Shown: positions 45,189 through 53,514, counted from the first letter of the stretch. The stretch is 64,000 bases of DNA from Ignavibacteria bacterium (GCA_016178595.1 JACOSY010000005.1:41403-105402), one strand, 5' to 3'. Program-made: numbers and translations. The notes: generated by a model not told the origin, from the letters alone.

Positions 45189-46128
45189 GACTGAAGTCCT
45201 TCGCAACTGTGGATATCGAGAACCGTTTCGTCAACTCATGATACTTCGAATACCATTCCTTTCCCTCTCCCGCATCACGCGATGCACTCCATGCGCCTTC
45301 GTACCAGTCGCACAATTCTCCGTGAATAAGTTGCTCGACATTCTTCTTACATTCTGGATCGTTCTGCGCGTGAACTTGCAGCGCGATACCAGCTCCACGA
45401 ATAAGATGCACACGATGTTCATCCGGAAACTTCTCAAGCGACCGCAAGATATTCTCCGGCGTTGCAACTTGCGTGAACGCTATCGCAAGTCCCAAACCAA
45501 TCGCCAGCGGCCCGGCAATCTTGCGGTGTTCATCCAACACGTCTTTCAATGAGGCATAGTTATATAAATAGAGAAACCAGAGAACTCGGCCGATGCCGTG
45601 GAGAACAGCTTCTCGCCGCCGTTCATCCGTTTCGTTCATGACGATGTTCTTGATCTTGTCCGTAAAATTTCCATGGAATAACACAAGCGAGAAGCCGTAG
45701 CCGTTTGCCATCAGCAGGCGATACTTCGAGAATGACTGAACATCGTTCCAGTACGAGCCGTTCTCCGGAAGGCCAGGTACGTGAAATTTTGCTCCTACTC
45801 CATTCCAGAATCCGTATCCGACATACCGCATGATCTCATAGTCTTTTGGCGCATTCGCTTCCGGATTTCGTCGTATCAATGAACATGCCTGCAGTCCGGC
45901 GCACCCCATGGCGTGGCCTTCGTTGAAGAACGCGCGAACATTCCACGGAAGCTTTTGCGATTCATGCCGGCACGCTTCCATCGTTTCACCCCTCAGCCCC
46001 AACATCGCCCCGCTTCTGAAGAGCGCGAGCACTCGATCGGAGATCGCTTTTCCCCCCTCTTCTTGATGAGGGAAGCGCATCCGCTCGATTGTTCGTCCGA
46101 CGAAATATGAGAGAATTCTTCTCGTCAT
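45181..46128 (-). CDS. UnbL-like enediyne biosynthesis protein (DUF1702)
   Basis: A 315-residue protein matching the DUF1702 family, which is essentially confined to enediyne-type cassettes (UnbL). Characteristic stretches are FFNEGHAMGCAGLQAC, MRYVGYGFWNGVGAKF, LMANGYGFSLVLFHGNF, HGIGRVLWFL and LIRGAGIALQVH. Biochemical function is unknown; together with UnbU and UnbV it is required for enediyne maturation in actinomycetes. The ATGA junction with the upstream SCP2-like gene and the overlap with the synthase gene show tight coupling. Confidence 0.85.
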   Translation of the reverse strand: MTRRILSYFVGRTIERMRFPHQEEGGKAISDRVLALFRSGAMLGLRGETMEACRHESQKLPWNVRAFFNEGHAMGCAGLQACSLIRRNPEANAPKDYEIMRYVGYGFWNGVGAKFHVPGLPENGSYWNDVQSFSKYRLLMANGYGFSLVLFHGNFTDKIKNIVMNETDERRREAVLHGIGRVLWFLYLYNYASLKDVLDEHRKIAGPLAIGLGLAIAFTQVATPENILRSLEKFPDEHRVHLIRGAGIALQVHAQNDPECKKNVEQLIHGELCDWYEGAWSASRDAGEGKEWYSKYHELTKRFSISTVAKDFSHV

Positions 46129-46655
46129 TTCGTTTTATGCCACTCCGGTTTTTTCTTTTCGAGAATCTCGACAACTTTTCGCCCGACGGGCGCCACCTTA
46201 TCGAAGTGCCAACCGTATTTGAACGCAATCGTCATCGGTCCCTGGTATTCGATTTTTCGTGACAGTACACCAGCAACCGCGTGATACTTTCCCTCCATGA
46301 ATTCAGCCCATCGTGTCACTGTTGCCGTGAATTTTGGTGTTGAATCTTTTGGAGCAGGATAACCGCCGGCTTTGTACGTTGCAAGACCCGATGAATCGAA
46401 CGACATGAGCGCGGTCGTCGTCTCTTTTCCCGTCGAGACGAAGTAGACATTGCCCAGACCGTGCAAGACCTTGGCGGTATCTTTGTTGGAGTTCCACATC
46501 TCCACGAATTTCTTCGACCACTCTCGCCCGAAGAGAGGATGATATTTTTCGATGAGTGCCAACTCGGTGGAGATGGAATCACTCGTCGAGCTGATTTGCG
46601 CTTTCACGAAACTACATGAGAAGATCAATCCGACAACGACAACGAAGTATTTCAT
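46125..46655 (-). CDS. Secreted SCP2-like lipid-binding protein within the enediyne-type operon
   Basis: A 176-residue protein with a signal peptide (MKYFVVVVGLIFSCSFVKAQ). The mature part has the layout of SCP2 sterol-carrier domains: an N-terminal helix, strands around LMSFDSSGLATYKAGG, then TATVTRWAEFMEGKYHAVAG and KIEYQGPMTIAFKYGWHF. SCP2 folds hold acyl chains or other hydrophobic molecules. No SCP2 protein belongs to the known enediyne core, so this is a candidate periplasmic carrier for the hydrophobic product. The frame is open to 46769, but the signal peptide fixes the start at 46655. The family call is by pattern only. Confidence 0.65.
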   Translation of the reverse strand: MKYFVVVVGLIFSCSFVKAQISSTSDSISTELALIEKYHPLFGREWSKKFVEMWNSNKDTAKVLHGLGNVYFVSTGKETTTALMSFDSSGLATYKAGGYPAPKDSTPKFTATVTRWAEFMEGKYHAVAGVLSRKIEYQGPMTIAFKYGWHFDKVAPVGRKVVEILEKKKPEWHKTK

Positions 46656-46701
46656 ATACTTTTCGAGTGATGGAAAATGAGTGATAGAGTGAGTGTATGC
46701 A

Positions 46702-47577
46702 TTATTCTGCCTTTGCCCGTGATAATCGAAACACGCGCAACATTCCTTCATCTGAAACCGTACTTGCAATCTTTTCCCTGATAATACTTATCAGTGGACG
46801 AGCAGCGCACATAATGAACAAGGCGTAGAACATCGAGAACCGGATCTCCGCGAGACGCATAAAGCCATCCAAAATGCCAAGCATGAGTCCGAACCACACT
46901 TGCGCGTCTTTCTCTGTGGGCGTGGTCTTCGGATCGGGGATCATGACAAACGTAAAGAGAGCGAACTCTGCGCCGGTCAACGGGCCGAGAACGAAGATCA
47001 ATCCTCCTTGCCCCACTGCCATCCGCAGCAAGCCCAAAAGCACATACCCCGTCAGCCAGCCAAGGACAATTCTCAACCGCTGAACGCGCCACATCGTTAC
47101 CAGGCCGATCGCAAAGATCACGAGAGCGAAACGAAAATCGCCGCCCCACTGTGAGCCGGGCGCGACGGACGCCAATCCGTGTGTGAGAAGGAGCGCAGCG
47201 ACGATGCCGAAGTTTGAGGGATTGAAAATATGCTGTCCCTTCAGTTTGATGAGATACTTCGAAGCAATCGACCAGGCCGAGACGACCACAAAGAGCCGAA
47301 GATCGTAACTCGCGAGCAAGAGACCGATACTGAGACCTGTTAACAATCCGCTCAGAGGGACGACGATCTTTCGTGACATCACGAATGTGACGATCACGTC
47401 CAATATCGTACAGGCGAGAAGTGCTGTAACAAGCTGCTCGCTACTCCTGTTAAAATAGAGCACCTCATGCCCGAGAATAATCCAGAGCAAGTTTGCCGCG
47501 AATACCGTTATGCGCGGATCGCGGAGGCTTGGGATAATAAATTCAATCTTTTTTTGAGTCAGTGTCTGAGGTTGCAT
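46702..47577 (-). CDS. UnbU-like membrane protein (NQR2/RnfD-related)
   Basis: A 291-residue integral membrane protein with about eight helices. GQHIFNPSNFGIVAALLL, LGPLTGAEFALFTFVMIPDP and PKTTPTEKDAQVWFG are the marks of the NQR2/RnfD/RnfE family and of its UnbU branch. In NQR2/RnfD a threonine or serine near such a segment carries covalent FMN (here LTGAEFALFT). Sitting with UnbV, UnbL and PKSE, it is assigned to UnbU; a membrane redox or transport role is likely. It follows the helical-repeat gene after a structured 103-nt spacer. Confidence 0.85.
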   Translation of the reverse strand: MQPQTLTQKKIEFIIPSLRDPRITVFAANLLWIILGHEVLYFNRSSEQLVTALLACTILDVIVTFVMSRKIVVPLSGLLTGLSIGLLLASYDLRLFVVVSAWSIASKYLIKLKGQHIFNPSNFGIVAALLLTHGLASVAPGSQWGGDFRFALVIFAIGLVTMWRVQRLRIVLGWLTGYVLLGLLRMAVGQGGLIFVLGPLTGAEFALFTFVMIPDPKTTPTEKDAQVWFGLMLGILDGFMRLAEIRFSMFYALFIMCAARPLISIIREKIASTVSDEGMLRVFRLSRAKAE

Positions 47578-47594
47578 TCAAGTTCTCTTTTTAA

Positions 47595-47655
47595 CTGGGA
47601 GGTAGCTGTGCTACCGGCCTCTGGTTTGCTGGTCGGGAGTCGAACTCCCTCCCAG
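47595..47655. other. Cloverleaf-like structured spacer inside the operon
   Basis: 61 nt form a contiguous four-way junction: closing stem CTGGGAG/CTCCCAG, then GTAGC-TGT-GCTAC, CGGCC/GGTCG with an 11-nt loop (one G-T pair), and GGAG-TCGAA-CTCC, with no unpaired junction bases. The symmetry exists on both strands. It is not a tRNA. It lies between the stop of the repeat-protein gene and unbU. Confidence 0.5.
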
Positions 47656-47680
47656 AAGTGGTGTGAGCGTTCGATTTCGT

Positions 47681-48688
47681 TCATTGCCACATGAACCGTA
47701 TGTCGCTGAGAGGATGATCGATATCGTCCATCTGCTGCTGCAAGGTCGCTTCAAGATTCGAAGCAACGTCTTCATCTTTCCATTGAAGTCTGGTGAAAAC
47801 GCGGCTCCGTATCTTGTCGTCGTGTGCCAGATTGTTCGCCAGTTGCCACCACGAATGCGCCGCGTTGAGTTTCCCTTCTTTGGCATACGCATCACCGAGA
47901 GAAAGGGAAAGTTCCGCTTTGAGCGTGTTCGAGCCGGCGCCGATTTTTTGTCCGACCGCAACGGCAAGGCTAATGTCGTTGCTCGCAGCATCGGGTGCGG
48001 CAGCAATTCGCTCAGGCCAGACAAGATTAAACGGACGGTAGAGATAATTCAACCCGCGTGCGTACAGAGCAGGGACATAATACCTCGCATGGACATCAGG
48101 CTGCTTGAGAATGCCGGAAAGAATCTCGACTGCTTCGACGCTTGCGGGGGCTTTGATCTCGAGTGCCGGAAAAAGAAGCATGTGATCGACAAGCGAAAGC
48201 GCCAGTTGGAGTTTTATTTCCCGATCCTGTCGTTGTTTGAGAAGCTCGCGGTAGAACCGAGTTGGTTGGTTATCAAGGTACTCCGGCAGATTAAGAGCAA
48301 TTTCTCCTTGGCTCGCATTTGCCGCTAACCAGTGTCGGCTGAGTAAGAAAGTCTCCATCCTCAGAAGATTTCCAAGGACGAGATTTGCCGGCTCTTGTTG
48401 AACGAGTGATTGGAGATGGTGAATACCGCTCTCCTCGTCGCCACGCCGAATCTCTGCAATGGCTGCTTGTGTTTCATCGACGAGTTTATTTTTCTCAGAA
48501 GCGAGATGATCGCTCGCGATACTTTCATCGAATGACTTCAGGCCATCAAGTCCATTCAGTCCGGCATCCGTTGCAGTGATCTCGCCTGGAACGGAAGGAA
48601 GGTTGAGTACACCCGCACGATAATACGCAACGGCAACGAGTGTTACCAGCACAAGAGCTCCCGCAAGCAGTTTGAGTCGCGAACTCAC
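47681..48688 (-). CDS. Membrane-anchored TPR-like helical repeat protein in the enediyne-type operon
   Basis: A 335-residue protein with one N-terminal membrane helix (LLAGALVLVTLVAVAYYRAG), a charged linker and helical repeats with TPR spacing (AAIAEIRRGDEESGIHHLQS; LSLGDAYAKEGKLNAAHSWW). The GTG start overlaps the UnbV stop (GTGA). No enzyme motif is seen. TPR proteins usually bridge partners, so it may hold the UnbV/UnbU assembly at the membrane; this is inference. It is not one of the five classical cassette members. Confidence 0.7.
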   Translation of the reverse strand: MSSRLKLLAGALVLVTLVAVAYYRAGVLNLPSVPGEITATDAGLNGLDGLKSFDESIASDHLASEKNKLVDETQAAIAEIRRGDEESGIHHLQSLVQQEPANLVLGNLLRMETFLLSRHWLAANASQGEIALNLPEYLDNQPTRFYRELLKQRQDREIKLQLALSLVDHMLLFPALEIKAPASVEAVEILSGILKQPDVHARYYVPALYARGLNYLYRPFNLVWPERIAAAPDAASNDISLAVAVGQKIGAGSNTLKAELSLSLGDAYAKEGKLNAAHSWWQLANNLAHDDKIRSRVFTRLQWKDEDVASNLEATLQQQMDDIDHPLSDIRFMWQ

Positions 48689-50625
48689 GGTTGAGCTCCT
48701 TTTGCCAAATGAGGAGTCGTATTTCCTTCGACGATCGAGTGGTATTGATCGATCACAAGCTCACTTCCCTGAAGTTGTTCCTTTCTTCCGCTTGGCCATG
48801 TTATTTCCACACGGTCGATTGAAGTCGAATTGCCAAGTCCAACGACGATCCTTCGTTCACTTTCAGAAGCGAAGCCGTCACAGTAATCGAGCTCGCGAAG
48901 CTGCCGGACACCGTGCGACCAAACCTCCACACGCGCTCCGATTGCATCGCGGCTGCTGGCAAGGAGACGATCCCCAACGCGCCGAGCACGAGATGGTTCT
49001 CCGACGAGAAAAAAGCCAATCCAGTGTATTGCCGGTCGGTCAGATGATAACGTTTGGGATTTTGTCAGGAGTTCATTATGATAGAGGCAATTTGGAGTTC
49101 CCTGGTTGGCGATGTACATATCGACTGCACCGTCGTTATCATAATCGGCGAGGGCGATACCGCGTCCATTGTAAAGATCGGTGATACCGCAGGCTGTTGC
49201 TCGTTCTACGAACGTCATAGGTGCAGTTTTGTTGTCGGCTCGTTGAGGAACTTGAAGGAAAAGTCGGCTTGGCTCGTACCCAGAAAGATCGCGGTCGCCC
49301 ATAACGGGCCAATCTTTTGTGTCCGCAGCGTTGTTCTTCGTCTGGGTCACCATCTCCTGCAACTGATACCAGTAGGTTGCTGTGGAGTCTTTACCAGTTG
49401 TGAATCCATTCACCGTGAAAATATCCATCAAGCCATCGTTGTTAAAGTCACAGAATTTTCCTCCCCATCCCCATCCGCCGTCATTCGTTCGCACCTGTGA
49501 GCTGACGTTCATGAACTTACAACCACCGATCATAGACTGATCGGGGAAGTTCAGCCATAGCATATTCCCCTCATCTGTCTTGTATCGTCGCGCGAGGATG
49601 TTGGTGACGTAAATGTCGAGTCGACCATTGCCATCGACATCGGCGATATCGACATTCATTCCCTTCCACCAGTCATTGCCAATTCCGGGGTGACCGCTGG
49701 GATCAATGACAATACGGAAGCGTGGTGGGAATTCAGATGCACCTGTGTTGAAGTACAGTTCGTCGGCGCCGAAATCATTCGCAACGTAGAGATCCGGCCA
49801 TCCGTCGTTGTTCAGGTCTCCACTCCCGACATCAAGCGACCAACCAGTGTGGCCGAGTCCCACTTCGAGCGTGACGTCTTTGAACGTTCCGTTGCCCATA
49901 TTCTTATAGAGAACATTTCTGCCGCCGTTCACAGCATGTGTGAATGTCGTGTGCATAATGCGGCTCGTGACGGGATTCCAGAGATCATTCCGTGCGAGTC
50001 TACCGGTTGCGGGATTGACGACACTGTCGGGGAAATAGTTCGCAACAAGAATGTCGAGTAGCCCATCTCGATCATAGTCGAATGCAATGACGCCATTGGC
50101 ATATCCCCAGTAACCGACGCCGGCGCGGGCAGTGACGTCTTTGAATGTTCCATCACCCTGATTCTCGAAGAGAATGTTCGGCGCACCCCACTTGACGACG
50201 TAGAGGTCTTCATCGCCATCATTGTCATAATCGAAGAAGATGGCATCCATCGATGCACCGTCGCGATTACAATCCGCGACACCAGCTTTTACGGCAATGT
50301 CTTCGAACTTGCCACTGCCGATATTGTGGAAAAGACGATTTGATGTGTTGCGGCCAGAGTTCGTCACGTAGAAATCAATGAGGCCGTCATTGTCGAAGTC
50401 ACCGGCACATACTGCCGCACCGACTGATGAGAGCCAGGGCATGATATTATCAAACTGTGGAGAAAGGCTGACCTTGGAATGGGTATTAGAACATCCGGAA
50501 GTTCGAGAAACGTCTGAAAAGCGAAGGGCTTCCTGCGAGAAGTCAACCTCGTGAGGCTTCAGGTACCATGACCCCGCCCAGAGCAGGATAGTCATGGCAA
50601 GATATGGAATGAGCGATAATTTCAT
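48685..50625 (-). CDS. UnbV-like protein (CRTAC1: FG-GAP repeats plus ASPIC/UnbV domain)
   Basis: A 646-residue exported protein. An N-terminal hydrophobic signal or anchor (LIPYLAMTILLWAGSWYL) is followed by at least seven FG-GAP/VCBS-type calcium repeats (AGDFDNDGLIDFYVTNSG; FFDYDNDGDEDLYVVKWG; SGDLNNDGWPDLYVANDFG), predicting a beta-propeller, and by the C-terminal ASPIC/UnbV domain (about 555-635) with RLLASSRDAIGARVEVW and VEITWPSGRKEQL. UnbV is one of the conserved enediyne core proteins. CRTAC1 proteins are also widespread outside such clusters; here the neighbours make the assignment. First gene of the operon. Confidence 0.88.
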   Translation of the reverse strand: MKLSLIPYLAMTILLWAGSWYLKPHEVDFSQEALRFSDVSRTSGCSNTHSKVSLSPQFDNIMPWLSSVGAAVCAGDFDNDGLIDFYVTNSGRNTSNRLFHNIGSGKFEDIAVKAGVADCNRDGASMDAIFFDYDNDGDEDLYVVKWGAPNILFENQGDGTFKDVTARAGVGYWGYANGVIAFDYDRDGLLDILVANYFPDSVVNPATGRLARNDLWNPVTSRIMHTTFTHAVNGGRNVLYKNMGNGTFKDVTLEVGLGHTGWSLDVGSGDLNNDGWPDLYVANDFGADELYFNTGASEFPPRFRIVIDPSGHPGIGNDWWKGMNVDIADVDGNGRLDIYVTNILARRYKTDEGNMLWLNFPDQSMIGGCKFMNVSSQVRTNDGGWGWGGKFCDFNNDGLMDIFTVNGFTTGKDSTATYWYQLQEMVTQTKNNAADTKDWPVMGDRDLSGYEPSRLFLQVPQRADNKTAPMTFVERATACGITDLYNGRGIALADYDNDGAVDMYIANQGTPNCLYHNELLTKSQTLSSDRPAIHWIGFFLVGEPSRARRVGDRLLASSRDAIGARVEVWSHGVRQLRELDYCDGFASESERRIVVGLGNSTSIDRVEITWPSGRKEQLQGSELVIDQYHSIVEGNTTPHLAKGAQP

Positions 50626-50660
50626 GTGTTTCGTGATTCCCCCCCATGGAGTACTGGACT

Positions 50661-50689
50661 ATAGTAGAGAAAATAAACTATTCTGTCAA
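50661..50689 (-). promoter_or_regulatory. Promoter of the seven-gene enediyne-type operon
   Basis: Minus strand: TTGACA, 17 nt, TACTAT. Consensus -35 and near-consensus -10 suggest strong basal expression. Transcription would start near 50654, about 30 nt before the ATG of the UnbV-like gene. No operator repeat was seen. Confidence 0.75.
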
Positions 50690-50749
50690 GTGCTTTTCAT
50701 GTAACCAAGAATCGGGAAAGCTGAAAAGGTAGAAGTTGTTATGGTTTAT

Positions 50750-50793
50750 GAGAAAAAAAGAACCGCGGGTCCCTGAGAAGGTAATCCGCGGTT
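50750..50793 (-). terminator. Rho-independent terminator of the IPTL-CTERM protein gene
   Basis: AACCGCGG pairs with CCGCGGTT around a 17-nt loop, followed on the minus strand by CTTTTTTTCTC. It insulates the enediyne-type operon promoter from upstream transcription. Confidence 0.85.
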
Positions 50794-50813
50794 ATCGATA
50801 CATGTATCCTTAA

Positions 50814-51824
50814 TCAGGCAACGGTCGATGCCCGTTTTCGCGAGATGATCCAGAAAGCAGCGCCGACGAGTAAGAGACCCAGGCCAATTAGGCCCCACAC
50901 GGACGTCGCTGGGACGCGTGGATGGATGGGCAGTTCAGGGATTTGATCCACTGCGGCGCTAAAGGTTGCGCAGTCCGCACACTGAAACGACGCACCGTGT
51001 CCCGCGAGCGTGATGTAGCCGAACTGTTCTCCTTTGACCCACGATACGCTATTCTTCGATCCGGGAGCTGTGAAATAGATCGGCACTGCACCGGCACCAG
51101 CAGGGGTATCTTCGTGCTTGTAAACAACATTGGGGGGCAAGACGTTTCCTATATCGTCGTTTGCAACCAGTAATGGATCGATGTTGTACAAGGTCCCGAT
51201 CGTTGGCACATCGATCTCACAGAAAATATCGAAGAAACTCATCCAATGGTTAAGCGGCGTCTCCTTCACTTCACCTGGACAGAGGGGAAGTGCATTTCCT
51301 TTGCCTGCACGGAGCGCCCACGGCGTCGGCAGGTTTGCTGGTTGGTTGCACGCGCAAGAATCTCCAAGATGTCCCGGGTTATTGTCCGTCATGGCGGTCA
51401 GGTTCATCTTATATACATCTGTCACGATTTCCGGGTAGGAACCAGTGAATGAACTTGGCTTGGTAGAGCGGTAGTCGGTCTCGAAGACCGACGTTTGGTA
51501 TGGAGCATCACCGACAAGAACACCGTTAGGGTCTGGTGGCAGGCTATTGGTGATCAGATCACTCAGGCCAATTATTGTCTGCGAGCCAGGTGCGTCATGG
51601 AGAACGGGGCTCGTGAGCTTGAGCGTACCAGGAGGTGTATTATTCCAATAGAGTCCGAAATCAGTGTTCATCGCCGGTTCAAATTTTGGCAGCACTGTTA
51701 TCTTAAATCGCGCGAGCGAATAAAGTCCGTCGTGTCCCGGCGCGAAGCCAAGAGCCTGCCAGATGAACGCGAAGGCGAAGAGCATCATAAGCGATGCTTT
51801 TCTTATGAATTGTGTCATAAGCAC
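50814..51824 (-). CDS. IPTL-CTERM-type exported protein
   Basis: A 336-residue protein with signal peptide (LMMLFAFAFIWQALGFA) and a C-terminal sorting signal VPATSVWGLIGLGLLLVGAA followed by basic residues. This is the IPTL-CTERM pattern (motif, membrane helix, arginine cluster), recognised by an exosortase/archaeosortase-like enzyme in other bacteria. The middle shares the segment SFFDIFCEIDVPTIG with the FFD repeats of the giant surface protein at 33227-37876. Cysteine pairs (CAC, CADC) suggest disulfides. An ATG two codons downstream is equally possible. Confidence 0.75.
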   Translation of the reverse strand: MLMTQFIRKASLMMLFAFAFIWQALGFAPGHDGLYSLARFKITVLPKFEPAMNTDFGLYWNNTPPGTLKLTSPVLHDAPGSQTIIGLSDLITNSLPPDPNGVLVGDAPYQTSVFETDYRSTKPSSFTGSYPEIVTDVYKMNLTAMTDNNPGHLGDSCACNQPANLPTPWALRAGKGNALPLCPGEVKETPLNHWMSFFDIFCEIDVPTIGTLYNIDPLLVANDDIGNVLPPNVVYKHEDTPAGAGAVPIYFTAPGSKNSVSWVKGEQFGYITLAGHGASFQCADCATFSAAVDQIPELPIHPRVPATSVWGLIGLGLLLVGAAFWIISRKRASTVA

Positions 51825-52378
51825 TCCGATCTATTTGGTGGATGTGTTGGTGAGTTAGGCAATTGACAATGGGTAGTATACATGAGAAGATGAAATGCAG
51901 CAAGAGAATAAAGGAAGAAAAGGTTACAGCAGATAAGGTCTTCGTCAGCGAGTACCGGATGTTCGGCACTTCCTCGTCGAAGAGTCTTCGAAGACCGCGG
52001 TTGTAGAATTGCCGGGTTCATACTAATGCAATTGAAACAGTGGCGCGGATTATTTCCTCAATCCATTCTGCACAGTGTCAATCCCTTTCCTGCACGCAGA
52101 GTTTCGCTCAAAGAACTTGATGAGAATGATTGTTGGACGCTCCATCGGTGGCAACAAGCAGTGTACTTAATCAACGTAGCAAGGAGCGTAAGTTGGAACT
52201 TACAAGTATAGTCGAAACCCATCTAAAAGTCAAGGAGATGGGGGCACTTCCGAGGATACTTTTTTCAATCGTTATACACCCGATTAACTCTGCATGCAAT
52301 AAAATTTCATCTCACCGCTTCCCATGCTACCACGTACATTCGAAACACCAACCGATAATCAATACGCTACCGAAGAGC
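51825..52378. other. Intergenic region without a recognised gene
   Basis: 554 nt. It holds the promoter of the exoprotein gene and a 12-nt perfect palindrome GTCTTCGAAGAC (51984-51995). Several short frames were examined and none is convincing. Confidence 0.5.
51875..51903 (-). promoter_or_regulatory. Promoter of the IPTL-CTERM protein gene
   Basis: Minus strand: TTGCTG, 17 nt, TATACT, giving a leader of about 45 nt. Confidence 0.65.
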
Positions 52379-53347
52379 CTATTTTGGACTAAGACCATAA
52401 AATGGAATAGGTGGGAAAATTAAAAGAAAAATGATCATAGTTGTCCAGCCAAGTATTCTTCGGCCTATACTGAGTTCTGAGAGATCGTGAATCTGAGGAT
52501 GGTCGAGCTTGATAATGAAGAATAGGATGGCGGCAAAGACCAGCCATCCGATTGTTGCAGGTTGGATGTCAGCGCCAAAATATGGTACAACGCTGAGCAG
52601 ACCGACGAATATGAGAAACCCAAAGAAAAATCGTGCGATCTTGCCTTGCCAATTTCTGACCAAAGAATAGAGAACATGGCCTCCATCAAGTTGCCCTATT
52701 GGCACCAAATTGATGGCTGTGATCAGAAGTCCAAACCATCCAACGCATAGAAAGGGGTAGTGGTAAACTTCATTCATTGGGGGTACAAAGGTGCTGGAAC
52801 CGAAGATCAGTCGTAAAGAATAAAAGAATATTGAGTCACCGAAAGTGAGTCCCTCTTCGGGTATTTTTCCCAAGGCTTGATACTGAGGGTGAATTGTAAA
52901 CAAAAATTCTCGAGGAGGAAGATTGATAAACCCATACAGAAGCACTAACATGGTAACAAAAAGGCCAGCTATCGGTCCAGCAATTCCGATATCGAAGAGA
53001 GCCTTATTTGATGAAAGAGGAGATCGAATTCGAATAACCGCGCCCATTGTCCCAAACGGATTTGCCAATGGAAACAGATAGAGTGGAGGAAAAGGAATAA
53101 AAAAAGGTAATGTTGAGTCTACTTTATGATACCGTGCAGCGAAGTAATGGCCAAACTCGTGTGCAGCGAGAATGGTGATCAGGCTTAAAGAGTAAGGTAA
53201 TCCAAGTTTGAAGTTTACCAATTCTAGAGGGTCGCGGTTTAACCATTGCACGCCTGCGAGGGTCGTTGTGAAGAAAGTTGCTGTAAATAATAATGTGTGA
53301 ATCAGATATGTCGGGAGATTCCGAGACTTGACGCTATTCAACATCAA
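52379..53347 (-). CDS. Site-2-protease-like M50 membrane metalloprotease
   Basis: A 322-residue intramembrane zinc protease with about seven helices. The zinc site is AAHEFGHYFAARYH (HExxH) plus LDGGHVLYSL, which supplies the third ligand, and NPFGTMGAVIRIRSPL matches the plant EGY/bacterial S2P branch. There is no PDZ domain. Such proteases cut membrane-embedded signal peptides or anti-sigma factors. It is downstream of a secreted repeat-peptide gene on the same strand, a possible substrate. Confidence 0.9.
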   Translation of the reverse strand: MMLNSVKSRNLPTYLIHTLLFTATFFTTTLAGVQWLNRDPLELVNFKLGLPYSLSLITILAAHEFGHYFAARYHKVDSTLPFFIPFPPLYLFPLANPFGTMGAVIRIRSPLSSNKALFDIGIAGPIAGLFVTMLVLLYGFINLPPREFLFTIHPQYQALGKIPEEGLTFGDSIFFYSLRLIFGSSTFVPPMNEVYHYPFLCVGWFGLLITAINLVPIGQLDGGHVLYSLVRNWQGKIARFFFGFLIFVGLLSVVPYFGADIQPATIGWLVFAAILFFIIKLDHPQIHDLSELSIGRRILGWTTMIIFLLIFPPIPFYGLSPK

Positions 53348-53454
53348 AAACCTGGACAGCCTGTAGTTATGACTTCGTCGACCGTTATTTCCCCGCAGGA
53401 AAGGAGAATTCTTAGAATGATAAAGAAAACCGAGATGAAAACAAAAGTAATGGG

Positions 53455-53494
53455 AAAAAGAAAACCCTGTCGGGACAACCTCATCCCAACAGGG
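53455..53494 (-). terminator. Rho-independent terminator of the repeat-peptide gene
   Basis: CCCTGT/ACAGGG with an inner GGG/CCC stem, followed on the minus strand by TTTTCTTTTTCC. It lies between the peptide gene and the protease gene, so protease expression needs read-through or its own promoter. Confidence 0.75.
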
Positions 53495-53514
53495 CTAATT
53501 TCAGAAGGGGTACC

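Noticed and set aside
43779..45194. 471-codon plus-strand frame opposite the synthase gene
   Set aside because: It is antisense to the KS domain, has no domain match by eye, and its composition is that of a shadow frame.
47595..47655. tRNA gene
   Set aside because: The fold is cloverleaf-like but lacks the seven-nt T loop, a D loop, a usable anticodon loop and a variable region on either strand.
52240..52423. Plus-strand frame starting after AAGGAG near 52235
   Set aside because: It overlaps the 3' end of the site-2 protease gene and has no recognisable features.
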